This document shows, in pieces, positions 9,450-23,485 of a stretch of DNA of 64,000 nt; the stretch's first letter is position 1; each line of letters opens with the position of its first letter. The position numbers and the translations under genes are program-made. The DNA comes from Phycicoccus jejuensis (lineage in GTDB: Bacteria; Actinomycetota; Actinomycetes; Actinomycetales; Dermatophilaceae). The stretch spans positions 434,001 to 498,000 of the forward strand of contig NZ_JOEE01000002.1 of the NCBI RefSeq assembly GCF_000720925.1, in the 5' to 3' direction. Under the pieces are notes generated by a model. It searched no databases and was not told the origin of the DNA. It saw only the letters and a program-made list of their open reading frames with translations.

Positions 9450-12400
9450 GTGAGCGACGGGGGAGACAGTCTGCTGGAGGGGCTCTACGAGAGCCTGCTG
9501 ACGCGTGCCTTGCGGGAGCGCCTGGAGGGCGTATCCACGTTGGAACCGCAACTGGCCTCCATCGACGAGGCCGATGAACCAGAGGTCTTGGCTCGGCACA
9601 TCCGGGATGTGACCCTCCGTGCGCTGCGCCGAGAGAAGAACGCCGAGCGTCGGCTGCGGCTGGTCAATGAGGTCGTCGAGACGCTGGGTGCGACCGAGGA
9701 CTCGGTGTCGTCGGCCGGCCAGCTCCTCGCGCTCACCACGCCGGCCGCCCCGGGCGCGCCGCGACACCTCACGCGCGAACGTCCGGCCACTCCGCTGTCG
9801 GACGCTGCCCTCCTGACCAACGCACCGGGAGAGCCCGGAGTCGGGCACGAGGTGCGGGCGGAGCTGGCGAGCGCCGACCGCATCGACGTCATCATGGCCT
9901 TCGTCAAGTGGTACGGCCTGCGGCTGTTCGAGACGCAGCTCCGCGCAGCGCGAGAGCGCGGGGTGCCGCTGCGTGTCATCACGACGACCTACATGGGCGC
10001 GACTGAGCGTCAAGCTCTCGACCGGCTGGTGCGAGAGTTCGGTGCCGAGGTCAAGATCCAGTACGACGCCCAGCGCACGCGGCTGCACGCCAAAGCGTGG
10101 CTGTTCCGCCGCAACACCGGCTTCGACACCGCGTATGTCGGCAGCAGCAACCTTTCGCGAGCGGCCATGCTCGACGGCGTCGAGTGGAACGTGCGCTTGT
10201 CGGCAGTCTCGAACCCTCCGCTCCTGCAGAAGTTTCTTGCCACGTTCGACTCGTACTGGAACGAGGCGTCCTTCGAGACCTACGACCCCGACGTCGACCG
10301 CGACAAGCTCGACGACGCCCTGGCCGAAGCTTCGGGGCGGCGCGACAGCAGTCGCGTCACTCTGACGCTGTCCGGTCTCGAGGTGCGGCCGTACCCCTAC
10401 CAACAGGAGATGCTCGATCAGCTCGAGGTCGAGCGCGTCGTGCATAGCCGGCATCGCAATCTGCTCATCGCCGCGACAGGCACAGGCAAGACGGTCGTGG
10501 CCGCGCTCGACTACCGGCGCCTCGCCGAAGTAGCCCCCACCCGGCCGACGCTGCTCTTCGTGGCGCACCGCCGCGAGATCCTTCACCAGTCACTGCGCAC
10601 CTATCGCGAGGTCCTGGGCGACGCCAACTTCGGTGAGTTGTACGTGGACGGCAAGCGCCCCGAACGCTGGGACCACGTCTTCGCCTCTGTGCAGTCGCTC
10701 TCCTCGTACGGGATTGGCAACATCCCTGCTGGTGCCTACCGGGTGGTCGTCGTGGACGAGTTCCACCACGCAGAAGCCAAGACCTACCGGCAGATCCTTG
10801 ACCATCTCAATCCGCGCGAGCTGCTCGGCCTGACCGCCACACCTGAGCGCGGTGACGGCCTCGACGTCCGCTCATTCTTCGATGGACGCACCGCCGCCGA
10901 GCTTCGGCTGTGGGATGCCCTCAAGGCCGACCTGCTGACGCCGTTCCACTACTTCGCGATCGCCGATGGGATGGACCTGACCCGGCTGGACTGGAAGGCC
11001 GGCGCCTACGACACCAGCGAGCTGTCCAACTTGTTCACCGGCAATGACGCTCGCGCTCGCATCGTCCTCAAGGCGGTCCAGGACAAGGTCGCGGATCTGT
11101 CGACCATGAAGGCGCTGGCCTTCTGCGTCTCCCGTGATCACGCGCGGTACATGGCCGAGGTCTTCAACCGCGCAGGCATCCCGGCGGCAGCGGTGCTCGG
11201 CGACACCGTCTCGGGTGACCGCGATGCGGCGGTGGCAAGCCTTCGCGAGGGGCGCCTCAAGGCCCTCTTCACGGTCGACGTCTTCAACGAGGGTGTCGAC
11301 GTCCCCTCGATCAACACGGTGCTCTTCCTGCGTCCGACCGAGAGCGCGACCGTCTTCCTCCAGCAGCTGGGGCGCGGTCTTCGCCGCGCGAAGGACAAAG
11401 CTGTGCTCACAGCGCTCGACTTCGTGGGGCACCACCGCAAGGAGTTCCGCTTCGACCAGCGCTTCCGCGCGATGACCGGCAGCACGCGAGCCGCGCTGGA
11501 GCGGGACATCGAGCAGGGGTTCCCCTTCCTCCCCTCTGGGACACAGATCGTCCTGGACCGTCAGAGTCAGCGGCTTGTCCTCGAGAACATCAAGAGTCAG
11601 GTGACAAGCCGCTGGCCCAACATCACCTCCGAGCTCCGCGCCCACCCGACCAGTGAGCTGCAGACCTTCCTCGACGAGTCCGGGGTCGAGCTGTCGGACG
11701 TCGTCCGCGGGGATCGCTCGTGGACTCGACTCCGTCGCGAGGCTGGGGTGTCCGTGCCAACGGGCGGACCCTGGGAGACCGCTCTGCTCAAGCGTGTGCG
11801 TGCGCTGTGCCACGTGGACGACCCCGAGCGCGCGGCGGCCTACCTCACTTGGCTGGCTGATGACGCGCTGAGCTACGACTCGGCGGATGCGGTCATCCAG
11901 GCATACGGGCGGATGCTGTTCTTTTCGCTCTGGCCGGACGGAGGAGGCTTCACGTCGTACCGAGCGGGGCTCGAGGCGCTGCGCGCTGAGCCAGCGGTTC
12001 GTGAAGATCTACGAGCAGTCATCCAGACATCGCTCGCCCACGCCGAACGGGTCACGAATCGGCTAACCGGCGAGCTCTCATTGAGTCCGCTGCGCACTCA
12101 CGCGCGTTACACGCGCGAAGAAATCCTTGCAGGACTCGACTATTCGGCAGTTGATGGCATTAAACCCAAAAGCTTCCAGAACGGGGTGTTTTTCGCGCCT
12201 AAGTTCCGTGCCGATGCGTGTCTCATTACACTACGCAAATCCGAGGCAGAGTTCTCACCCACCACCATGTATCAGGACTTTGCGATGAGCCCTGATCGCT
12301 TCCATTGGGAGACACAGGGCAGAACCACGGTCGCATCAAAAACGGGACAGCGCTACCTTAACCATGGGCGCCTGGGAACACACATATTGATATTCTCACG

Positions 12401-12560
12401 CATCAATCGGGTTTCTCCTTTTGGCGCTGGCGCCCCCTACCTCCTGTTGGGCGAGGCAGACTATGACGAGCACCGCGGAGAGCGGCCCATCGCCATCACC
12501 TGGCAACTGCGAACGCCGATGCCCGCCGCAGACTTCGCCACGGCGAGTGTTGTCAGTTAG
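9450..12560 (+). CDS. PLD-nuclease / superfamily II helicase / DUF3427 fusion protein
   Basis: A 1036-residue protein. It starts with a helical N-terminal region (about 1-115). A phospholipase-D-like nuclease domain follows (about 120-290), with the half-site LHAKAWLF and GSSNLS. The SF2 helicase core (about 305-660) has AATGTGKT (motif I), DEFHH (motif II), LTATPERGDG (motif III region) and QQLGRGLRRA (motif VI). A C-terminal DUF3427-type region (about 700-1036) ends the protein. Such fusions are known among stand-alone, probably anti-phage, DNA-processing proteins; the activity here is inferred. GTG at 9450 fits the family-like N-terminus but lacks a clear ribosome site. The last 330 bases or so of the DUF3427 part are markedly AT-richer than the rest. 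Confidence 0.9.
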   Translation: MSDGGDSLLEGLYESLLTRALRERLEGVSTLEPQLASIDEADEPEVLARHIRDVTLRALRREKNAERRLRLVNEVVETLGATEDSVSSAGQLLALTTPAAPGAPRHLTRERPATPLSDAALLTNAPGEPGVGHEVRAELASADRIDVIMAFVKWYGLRLFETQLRAARERGVPLRVITTTYMGATERQALDRLVREFGAEVKIQYDAQRTRLHAKAWLFRRNTGFDTAYVGSSNLSRAAMLDGVEWNVRLSAVSNPPLLQKFLATFDSYWNEASFETYDPDVDRDKLDDALAEASGRRDSSRVTLTLSGLEVRPYPYQQEMLDQLEVERVVHSRHRNLLIAATGTGKTVVAALDYRRLAEVAPTRPTLLFVAHRREILHQSLRTYREVLGDANFGELYVDGKRPERWDHVFASVQSLSSYGIGNIPAGAYRVVVVDEFHHAEAKTYRQILDHLNPRELLGLTATPERGDGLDVRSFFDGRTAAELRLWDALKADLLTPFHYFAIADGMDLTRLDWKAGAYDTSELSNLFTGNDARARIVLKAVQDKVADLSTMKALAFCVSRDHARYMAEVFNRAGIPAAAVLGDTVSGDRDAAVASLREGRLKALFTVDVFNEGVDVPSINTVLFLRPTESATVFLQQLGRGLRRAKDKAVLTALDFVGHHRKEFRFDQRFRAMTGSTRAALERDIEQGFPFLPSGTQIVLDRQSQRLVLENIKSQVTSRWPNITSELRAHPTSELQTFLDESGVELSDVVRGDRSWTRLRREAGVSVPTGGPWETALLKRVRALCHVDDPERAAAYLTWLADDALSYDSADAVIQAYGRMLFFSLWPDGGGFTSYRAGLEALRAEPAVREDLRAVIQTSLAHAERVTNRLTGELSLSPLRTHARYTREEILAGLDYSAVDGIKPKSFQNGVFFAPKFRADACLITLRKSEAEFSPTTMYQDFAMSPDRFHWETQGRTTVASKTGQRYLNHGRLGTHILIFSRINRVSPFGAGAPYLLLGEADYDEHRGERPIAITWQLRTPMPAADFATASVVS

Positions 12561-12709
12561 CGATATTTCGGCACTCTCTCTCCGGGCTGACCACGCGAGG
12601 AACGTTTCGATCGGGCCGGGATCGGTAGACGGCGCTCACGCCCCGGACCGCCGGCGTGGGTCGACGAGTACGGCGCCATGCGCGCCGCCGCGGCGGAGGC
12701 GGACTGGCC

Positions 12710-13921
12710 GTGAGCCGGCGGGCGAACGGCGAGGGGTCGATCTACCCGTACCGGAACGGCTCGACGGCGCACGTGTGGATCGTGACCCCGAAGGGCCGCC
12801 GGCAGCGCAAGACCGTCCACGGGAAGACCAGGCCAGAGGTCCACGACAAGTGGCTTCGGCTCCACGAGCAGGGGCGGCGGGGACCGATGGTTCCGGTCTC
12901 CCCGCGCCTGCGGGACTTCCTCGAGCGGTGGCTGGAGGAGACGGTGCGGCCGACCCTGTCGCCGGCCACCACCTCGAACTACGAGATGTTCTCCCGGCTG
13001 TACATCATCCCGGACCTCGGCGACCGCAAGCTCGACAAGCTGATGGTCCGGGACGTCCAGGTGTGGGTGAACACGCTGCGGGTCCGCTGCCAGTGCTGCT
13101 TCCAGGGCAAGGATGCCGCCCGCCCCGAGCCGCAGTGCTGCACCCTCGGCGCTTGCTGCCATGAGGTCGCCTCGGACTGGACGGTCCACCAGGCGTGGCG
13201 GGTGCACCGGGGCGCGCTGACCCAGGCGATGCGCGAGGAGCTCGTCTTCCGCAACGTTGCCGCGCTCGTACGGGTACGCATGCCGCGGTCGAAGAAGATG
13301 CCGGTGTGGACCGTCGATGAGGCGCGGCGGTTCCTCGAGTCGGCGCGCGCGGATGGTGACCCGATGTATGCCGGGTACGTCCTGCTTCTCACGCTCGGTC
13401 TGCGTCGCGGGGAGTTGCTAGGGCTGGCCTGGGAGGACGTCGACCTCGAGGGTGGCGAGGCGCTCATCGCGTGGCAGGTACAGCGGGTCGATCACCAGCT
13501 GCTCCGGCGACACACGAAGACCCCGTCTTCGGATGCCCCGCTGCCGCTGCCGGAGATCGCGGTGCGGGCACTCGAGCGGCATCGGGTCGAGGAGGCCAGA
13601 CGACGGCTCGCGGCCGGCGACATGTGGGGCGACTGCGGCTTGGTCTTCACGACCCGGCTCGGCGATCCGGTCGACCCACGCAACTTCCACCGCGACTTCA
13701 AGCTGAGGGCCGCGAAGGCCGGTGTTCCGGTCGTGCCTATTCACTCCACTCGGCGTACGTGCGCCAGTCTCCTCGTTGCCGTCGACGTTCACCCTCGCGT
13801 CGCGATGGCCGTCCTACGCCACAGCCGCATCGCCCTCACAATGGAGATCTACTCTCAGGTGTCCTCGGACTCAACCCGGGACGCACTCAAGCGCCTCGGC
13901 GTTGAACTGTCCGGCTCTTGA
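12710..13921 (+). CDS. int: Tyrosine recombinase / phage-type integrase
   Basis: A 403-residue integrase. The N-terminus (GEGSIYPYRNGSTAHVW) is an arm-type DNA-binding domain and a SAM-like core-binding domain follows at about 65-190. It is interrupted by a cysteine-rich insert with spaced Cys pairs (RCQCCF...CCTLGACCH) typical of one actinobacterial integrase subgroup. The catalytic domain has Arg in LGLRRGELLG, the HxxR in IHSTRRT, His in LRHSRI and the nucleophile Tyr in MEIYSQV, so it looks active. GTG at 12710 has GGAGG about ten bases upstream. No intact excisionase gene precedes it, suggesting the element may be fixed or reduced. Confidence 0.93.
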   Translation: MSRRANGEGSIYPYRNGSTAHVWIVTPKGRRQRKTVHGKTRPEVHDKWLRLHEQGRRGPMVPVSPRLRDFLERWLEETVRPTLSPATTSNYEMFSRLYIIPDLGDRKLDKLMVRDVQVWVNTLRVRCQCCFQGKDAARPEPQCCTLGACCHEVASDWTVHQAWRVHRGALTQAMREELVFRNVAALVRVRMPRSKKMPVWTVDEARRFLESARADGDPMYAGYVLLLTLGLRRGELLGLAWEDVDLEGGEALIAWQVQRVDHQLLRRHTKTPSSDAPLPLPEIAVRALERHRVEEARRRLAAGDMWGDCGLVFTTRLGDPVDPRNFHRDFKLRAAKAGVPVVPIHSTRRTCASLLVAVDVHPRVAMAVLRHSRIALTMEIYSQVSSDSTRDALKRLGVELSGS

Positions 13922-13945
13922 TTGCCGCGTTCAGGGCTGGCAGCG

Positions 13946-14803
13946 CTAGGGACGCTGCGAACCCGCGGGGGACCCGCTACCTTCCAGGGTCGGGTCCAGC
14001 CGAAATGGGAAGGCTCCGGAGATCAGATCCAGCGCCTGCTTGAATCCGGGACATCCACCTGCACATGGGCACTCGCCCTGAGCGGGTCGATACCTCACCA
14101 CCTCTGCGGGCAGCAGAGAGACCGCCTGAACCCGGGCCAATGGGTCGCGGGGCCTTGGAACGAGACTTATCTCCCTCAACTCGTCGACCGATATGACGAG
14201 GGGATGAGCCGTGACCGGATACGTGACGCCTTCACGATGTTCCCTACACCCAACGATGGCGCATACCCGGCAGATGCCCTCGGCATCTTGACCACCACCG
14301 ACTGCATACTGCCGTCCCAGGATGTGGTCGCACTCCATGATGTCGAGTCTGCAGATTGAACAGACGCGGGTAGCGGTGAAGCCTACCGACAAACCAACCC
14401 GGAGGTGCACCAGTACCACTGGGCACCTTGTGAACCACAATCCCTCCGACAGTTCATGAGCGCACCCGAAATTCGCCGCGACGAAGGCTCCGATCGTATG
14501 GATCCACTGATGGCACCAATCGGCGCTAGTCGTGTCTTCGAGGCAGTTGTAGGCGTCCACCGCGAGTTCAAGGGCATGCCTTGCCCGCCGCTCAGAGTCA
14601 CTTTCATCTCCTGCCCTGACCATGGCGCCGAATTCCCTGAGCGCAGCCCGGAGAAGCCGTCGGCCCTCAGCCTCGAGTTCCTGTTCTCGGCCCAGTCCAC
14701 GTTCCGGGGGGAGAGGCACTCCCGTATGAATCGCAATTCCCTGGATCGTCCTACCGGAGAGGGAGCGCGGTCCGCTGCTATTGAAGGCGTCGCCGCTAGT
14801 CAC
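13946..14803 (-). CDS. Unknown cysteine-rich protein, second gene of an island pair
   Basis: A 285-residue protein I do not recognise. Its N-terminal half is helical. The centre has a dense Cys/His set (CSICRLDIMECDHILGRQY then CRVCAIVGCREH, about 175-225), which looks like a zinc-binding knuckle. The C-terminal part carries CPCAGGCPG. The GTG at 14803 overlaps the upstream gene's stop (GTGACTAG), indicating translational coupling; a longer frame to 14896 would overlap by 100 bases and is less likely. Codon use is less GC-biased than in core genes, consistent with acquisition. It converges with the integrase gene, ending 25 bases past its stop. Confidence 0.7.
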   Translation of the reverse strand: MTSGDAFNSSGPRSLSGRTIQGIAIHTGVPLPPERGLGREQELEAEGRRLLRAALREFGAMVRAGDESDSERRARHALELAVDAYNCLEDTTSADWCHQWIHTIGAFVAANFGCAHELSEGLWFTRCPVVLVHLRVGLSVGFTATRVCSICRLDIMECDHILGRQYAVGGGQDAEGICRVCAIVGCREHREGVTYPVTAHPLVISVDELREISLVPRPRDPLARVQAVSLLPAEVVRYRPAQGECPCAGGCPGFKQALDLISGAFPFRLDPTLEGSGSPAGSQRP

Positions 14804-15308
14804 TCGTCCCGAGACGCTTAAGGACACTGACAACCCCGTCAATCGCTTCCTCACCTCTACCCTTGACCACGACTCCTTCGATGGTCCTCCGATCACCCTC
14901 GATCACCAAGCGATCGATCTCGATTTCGATTGTTGCGGGAGCTGCGCGCCTACCTGCTCCCCTAACCGTAGCGACCAGATAGTCGACCAATCGAGAAATG
15001 CCTTCCTGGCCTAGTGACTGGGCCACAAAGAGGGTGAGAGCAACCACTTCATCCGTGGAGAACTCCGCTACGGAAGTCCGGTTCCCGCTGGAATGGAGGA
15101 GCCTGGCTTGGAGACCTTGTGCCCGGAGCACCTTCACTGTTTGAACGGCCTCTACCGCGTACTCTCCGCGGCCTGCCTGGACTCGCTGAGGCAGGACGAC
15201 GACTTCGTCATCATCCAGCTCCTGGCTGAGCAGGAGCGATTCAAGTTCGGGTGGCAACTCCGCAGCCACGAGTTCGAAGGGCGGGGCCCCTGACGAGATG
15301 TCTTCCAC
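14796..15308 (-). CDS. Unknown protein, first gene of an island pair
   Basis: A 170-residue soluble protein of unknown family. The first 50 residues are acidic; the rest alternates helices (LVDYLVATVRGAG, about 107-119) and strands (ATIEIEIDRLVIEGD, about 124-138), a pattern like small effector-associated adaptor domains in conflict systems, though I cannot assign it. There is no ribosome site before the GTG at 15308. Instead TACGCT ends six bases before it, which fits a leaderless transcript starting at the GTG. It overlaps and couples to the downstream cysteine-rich gene, so the two probably act together. Confidence 0.65.
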   Translation of the reverse strand: MEDISSGAPPFELVAAELPPELESLLLSQELDDDEVVVLPQRVQAGRGEYAVEAVQTVKVLRAQGLQARLLHSSGNRTSVAEFSTDEVVALTLFVAQSLGQEGISRLVDYLVATVRGAGRRAAPATIEIEIDRLVIEGDRRTIEGVVVKGRGEEAIDGVVSVLKRLGTSD

Positions 15309-15320
15309 GCGACGAGCGTA
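15309..15320 (-). promoter_or_regulatory. Leaderless-type -10 element before the island gene pair
   Basis: On the minus strand TACGCT is followed by six bases and then the GTG start at 15308. This is the usual geometry of leaderless actinobacterial promoters. No clear -35 is visible. Confidence 0.45.
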
Positions 15321-15877
15321 TCGGGGGGGCCTGACAGCCGCCTTGTCGGCAACTGATCACCCACCCCAAACCATCTCCGCCGGCGTGGAGCGACGTCAGT
15401 CGTGGAGTACAGGTGGCGCCGCGGCCTTTCCAAGCTCAGTCGGTTCGAGGCGGCCACAGGGCCCCGCCCTCAAGGAAACTGAGAGCGCTGTCGTTGGACC
15501 TCGCTTTGGATTCCACCACCGTTCGCGTCGATCGACCGGTCGCCAAGGGTCGAGGTGCTAGGAACCGGCTCGTCCACCTCAGAACATGAACGCGAAGAGG
15601 TGCCGGTCTGCCAAAGGGCGCCATCGCCAGGGCGTTGCGCCGCCTCACCGGAGGAACGCAGGGAAGCGCAGTTCGGACGGTGCGGAGGAGCTCGTCGACC
15701 TGCAAGCCGTGCCCGCAATTCTCACCGTCGCTCATGGAGCCCGAGTTCACGGTTCGCTCGCCGGGACGAAGGGGACACCGGTCGGGTGATGGATGCTGCG
15801 GGGGTTGGGGACACCTCGGGCCGGCAGAGCAGCAAGTAGCAGCTGCCTACTGCAGTACTTCTCTGGGGTACGGACGC
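15309..15877. other. Gene-free right edge of the island
   Basis: This 570-base stretch between the unknown pair and the tRNA-Ala gene has no frame with good codon use or a recognisable product. It contains the promoter of the gene starting at 15308. It may hold the right island junction, but no att-like duplication of the tRNA could be seen. Confidence 0.5.
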
Positions 15878-15916
15878 GTCAGAGGCCCTCACCGACGAGC
15901 GGAAAGGGCCTCTGAC
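15878..15916. terminator. Hairpin after tRNA-Ala
   Basis: A perfect 12-base stem (15878-15889 with 15905-15916) and 15-base loop begins seven bases past the tRNA-Ala 3' end, in the right place to end its minus-strand transcript. Confidence 0.75.
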
Positions 15917-15922
15917 CTGCGG

Positions 15923-15995
15923 TGGAGCCAAGGGGACTCGAACCCCTAACCCCCTGCTTGCAAAGCAGGTGCGCTACCAATTGCGCCATGGCCCC
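15923..15995 (-). tRNA. alaT: tRNA-Ala (anticodon TGC)
   Basis: The minus strand folds as a full cloverleaf: acceptor GGGGCCA with TGGCTCC, D-stem GCGC/GCGC, anticodon loop with TGC, and T-loop GGTTCGAGTCC. The discriminator is A73 and CCA is not encoded (ACCG follows). It lies downstream of DLW-39 and tRNA-Ile, as in many actinobacteria, and forms the border of the accessory island. Confidence 0.96.
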
Positions 15996-16026
15996 CGGGT
16001 GCCGCGCGTGGGCGGCGGGGTGAGCG

Positions 16027-16149
16027 TCAGCTCTGCGGGGTGTCCGTGGCCTCGGCCCAAAGCCGGTTCTCGGCCTGCTTGTCCTTGATCTGCTTGCTCA
16101 GGGCGAACGCACCTGCCGCAGAGGCGAGGAGGACGAGGAGCTTCTTCAC
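16027..16149 (-). CDS. DLW-39 family small protein (40 aa)
   Basis: A 40-residue protein starting MKKLLVLLASAAGAFALSKQ and ending WAEATDTPQS. Length, start and position between tRNA-Ile and tRNA-Ala match the actinobacterial DLW-39 family, though the eponymous DLW is NRLW here. The N-terminal half is a hydrophobic helix, probably a membrane anchor. GTG at 16149 has AGGTGG six bases upstream. Function of the family is unknown. Its conserved place between two tRNA genes and the DUF3566 gene is the main support. Confidence 0.85.
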   Translation of the reverse strand: MKKLLVLLASAAGAFALSKQIKDKQAENRLWAEATDTPQS

Positions 16150-16180
16150 GGAACACCACCTGGGAGCCGGGGAGGTCGGG

Positions 16181-16257
16181 TGGTGGGCCTAACAGGACTT
16201 GAACCTGTGGCCTCTTCCTTATCAGGGAAGCGCTCTAACCGTCTGAGCTATAGGCCC
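16181..16257 (-). tRNA. ileT: tRNA-Ile (anticodon GAT), CCA encoded
   Basis: The minus strand gives acceptor GGGCCTA/TAGGCCC, anticodon stem CTTCC/GGAAG with loop CTGATAA (anticodon GAT) and T-loop GGTTCAAGTCC. The gene-encoded CCA end is at 16181-16183, unlike the neighbouring tRNA-Ala. Confidence 0.96.
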
Positions 16258-16360
16258 GTCACCGACCGGCGTCGCACCTCTCAGGAGGCGCGGTGCACGA
16301 GATTACCCGATGCCCGCCCCGCTCCCCAAAACGGGGGTCGGGGCGGCTCCGACCTGCACC

Positions 16361-16923
16361 TCAGTCGTCGGTGAGGGTGAGGTGCACGCCGCCGACGAGG
16401 GCGGAGGAGAGGTTGTACAGGAACGCCCCGAGGGTGGCGATCGCGGTGATGAGGATGACGTCGACGACCGCGATGACGATCGACAGCGACACCACGCGGG
16501 TGAAGCCGACGAAGTCGAGGATGTCGAAGCGCGTGCCGCCGTCCTGGATCACCGAGCCGATGACGCCGTTGACCTTGTCGAAGACGCCCATCGCGTCGAG
16601 GACGGTCCACAGGACCACCGTGGCGACCACGAGGGCGATGCCGAGCGCCACCGAGAGCAGGAACGACATCTTCATCGCCGACCACGGGTCGATGCGCGAG
16701 ACGGTCAGCTTGACCCGGCGCGACGACGCGGGCCGGGGAGCCGGCTTCGTCGCCGTAGCGGCCGTGGACCCGGAGCCCGCGGCCTCGCGACCGGCGGCGG
16801 GCACGGCCTCGCGGCCGGTCGGGACCGGACGGGTGGCGTCACGCTGCATCGTGGCAGCCTCCTGGCGGGCCGGGCGCGCGGCACCCGACGGACGGGCGGG
16901 ACGCCCGGCGCTGTCTGCGGTGC

Positions 16924-16927
<4 letters not shown>
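16361..16927 (-). CDS. DUF3566 transmembrane protein
   Basis: A 188-residue protein. An Ala/Pro/Arg-rich disordered N-terminal 70 residues is followed by the conserved DUF3566 domain ([25 protein letters not shown]) with two membrane segments at about 88-113 and 147-172. This gene follows gyrA in many actinobacteria; the function is not known. Its start overlaps the end of gyrA by four bases (ATGA type), so it is part of the gyrase transcript. Confidence 0.9.
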
Positions 16928-19563
<2,636 letters not shown>

Positions 19564-19615
19564 GGAGGTCCTTGCCTAGCGGGTCGTCAGGGGAGGTCGT
19601 GGGTGACGCGCGGCG

Positions 19616-21889
<2,274 letters not shown>

Positions 21890-21983
21890 TCACCGATTTT
21901 CGAGGGTGTCCACGACTCCCCACACGCAACCGGGGCTCCCAGCGGCGCTGAGCGGCCTTCCTCGGGCTCGCCCGCGCCGGGAG

Positions 21984-23306
21984 TCAGGACGCGGCGCCGT
22001 GCACGTCCGCGACGGTCGGCCGGACCCGCACGACGGCCGGTCCGGTGACCCGCGCCGCGGCCAGCCCGTCGAGGAGCGTGGCCAGGTGGGGCCGGGTCGC
22101 GTCGACGACGGCGAGGCCGTCCCGGGTCGCCGCGGCGGTGACGGCGGTGAGCACGGCGGGGTCGTCGGTGTAGAGCACCTCGCCGAGGCCGGCGAGCTCG
22201 TCGAGGGTGCGGGGGCCGAGCGTCGTCGGCAGCGGCACCGTCGAACGGACGAGGTCGAGCAGGTCGCGGTGCTCGAGGGCGTGCCGGGCCAGGGCGCTGC
22301 CGTGGAGGTCGATGACCTGCCGGTACAGCGCGGAGTCGGCCGCTCCCAGGAGGATGAGCTGCGCGAGGACCGCGCGCCCGACGCGCTCTGCGACGGCGGC
22401 GTCGTCGTGCGCGGGGTCGGTCAGGGCGTCGCGCCGGTCGTCGACGAGCACCGTGCAGAAGGTCAGCCAGTCCGGGACGAGGGCGGACGGGCCCTCCTCG
22501 GCGAGCATCCCGCCGACGTAGCGGCGGTGGCCCTCGTGGTGGTCGGGCCCGGTCTCGACCGGCAGGACGGCGGCGACGGCGCGCACGCCCGAGACCGTCG
22601 TGCGCAGCGGCAGCACCGCGAGCGGGTCGACACCCAGGCGCTGGCGGCACCACTCGGCCTGCTGAGCGGCGGGGCGCTCCCAGAGGGTCGTGCCACCGGA
22701 GACGAGGACGCCGTCGACCTCGACCGCGACCGGCAGCTGGTCGATGATGTCGAGCACCTGCTCGAGGACGGTCTCGGGGGTGCACCAGGTGCGGGTGGCG
22801 CGACGCGGGTGCAGGCGGATCTGGGTGCCGGGCCGCTCGAGCGGCTCGTCGGCGAGGGTGACGAGGACGGTGCCGTCGGGCAGGCCGACCCAGCGCATCG
22901 TCGGGGCCATCGGGACCAGCGCCGAGCGGGTCACGAGCTCGACGACGTCGGCGACGCCGAAGGCCGTGAGGAGCGAGGTCTCGTACCGGCGCAGGCCCTC
23001 GCGGACCTGGCCGTGCTCGGCCGTGGCGGGCGCGGCGCTCAGCCAGCGCACCTCCTGGGGCGTGAAGCCCACCCCGTCGTCGTGGACGACGAGCGGGCCG
23101 CCGCCGGTGGCCGAGGTGACGCGCACCCGGCCCACGTGCGAGGGGTCGACCCGGCGCCGCGCCTCGATGCCGACGAGCGCGCTGGCGAGCAGGTCGCGCA
23201 TCGGGCCGCGGCCGCCGGGTCCACCGTCACCGGAGCGCGCGCCCCCGGGGTCTCGGGGGTCGCGCGCGGGGTGGCCGGGGTCGCGGCCGGAGGCGTGGTC
23301 GTTCAC
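21984..23306 (-). CDS. Degenerate Hsp90/GHKL ATPase-like protein
   Basis: About 440 residues with an HtpG-like order: a Bergerat-type N-terminal domain (about 35-200), then a middle region. Motif N2 is present as [10 protein letters not shown] and a [10 protein letters not shown] segment matches the end of the ATPase domain. The motif-N1 Asn that binds magnesium in HtpG is replaced: LLQNA-type sequence reads [16 protein letters not shown] hydrolysis is therefore doubtful. The protein is also shorter than HtpG (about 620 residues) and lacks a normal C-terminal dimer domain. Start is uncertain: GTG at 23351, GTG at 23306 or ATG at 23201. Chaperone or conflict-system roles are both open. Confidence 0.75.
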   Translation of the reverse strand: MNDHASGRDPGHPARDPRDPGGARSGDGGPGGRGPMRDLLASALVGIEARRRVDPSHVGRVRVTSATGGGPLVVHDDGVGFTPQEVRWLSAAPATAEHGQVREGLRRYETSLLTAFGVADVVELVTRSALVPMAPTMRWVGLPDGTVLVTLADEPLERPGTQIRLHPRRATRTWCTPETVLEQVLDIIDQLPVAVEVDGVLVSGGTTLWERPAAQQAEWCRQRLGVDPLAVLPLRTTVSGVRAVAAVLPVETGPDHHEGHRRYVGGMLAEEGPSALVPDWLTFCTVLVDDRRDALTDPAHDDAAVAERVGRAVLAQLILLGAADSALYRQVIDLHGSALARHALEHRDLLDLVRSTVPLPTTLGPRTLDELAGLGEVLYTDDPAVLTAVTAAATRDGLAVVDATRPHLATLLDGLAAARVTGPAVVRVRPTVADVHGAAS

Positions 23307-23485
23307 GTCGGAGTCCGTTCCGATGGGCGGCGACCGGCGGATGGTGGTCACCGTGGGCGAAGGTTTCTCCCACGGTGCCCGCGCGCCGCCGCCAACCGCT
23401 GCCGCTCGCGGCCCGGCTCCCCCCGACGTCCCGGGAGTCCGGCCGAACGAACGACCCGCCGCTCCTGCGGCGGTCCCCCCGCAGG

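Larger units (their letters stand above)
8438..15308. mobile_element. Putative integrase-bearing accessory (defence-type) island
   Basis: Five genes that are not part of the conserved origin-region order sit together: NERD protein, PLD-helicase-DUF3427 protein, tyrosine recombinase and a two-gene unknown unit. They lie between housekeeping genes and a tRNA-Ala gene (15923-15995), a common integration neighbourhood. Base composition drops clearly in places, for example 12090-12420 and 13930-15300. I did not find attachment repeats, so boundaries and mobility are inference. Confidence 0.55.

Noticed and set aside
12591..12713. Short frame before the integrase ending in AEADWP, possible excisionase
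   Set aside because: Only about 40 codons, no helix-turn-helix pattern and no start site; at most a remnant.
15586..15949. Small plus-strand frames between the island pair and tRNA-Ala
   Set aside because: No ribosome sites, poor codon use, and one runs through the tRNA gene.
15923..15995. tRNA-Ala 3' end as integration target with a duplicated att copy
   Set aside because: No repeat of the tRNA 3' segment was visible within the island, so attachment at this tRNA could not be supported.
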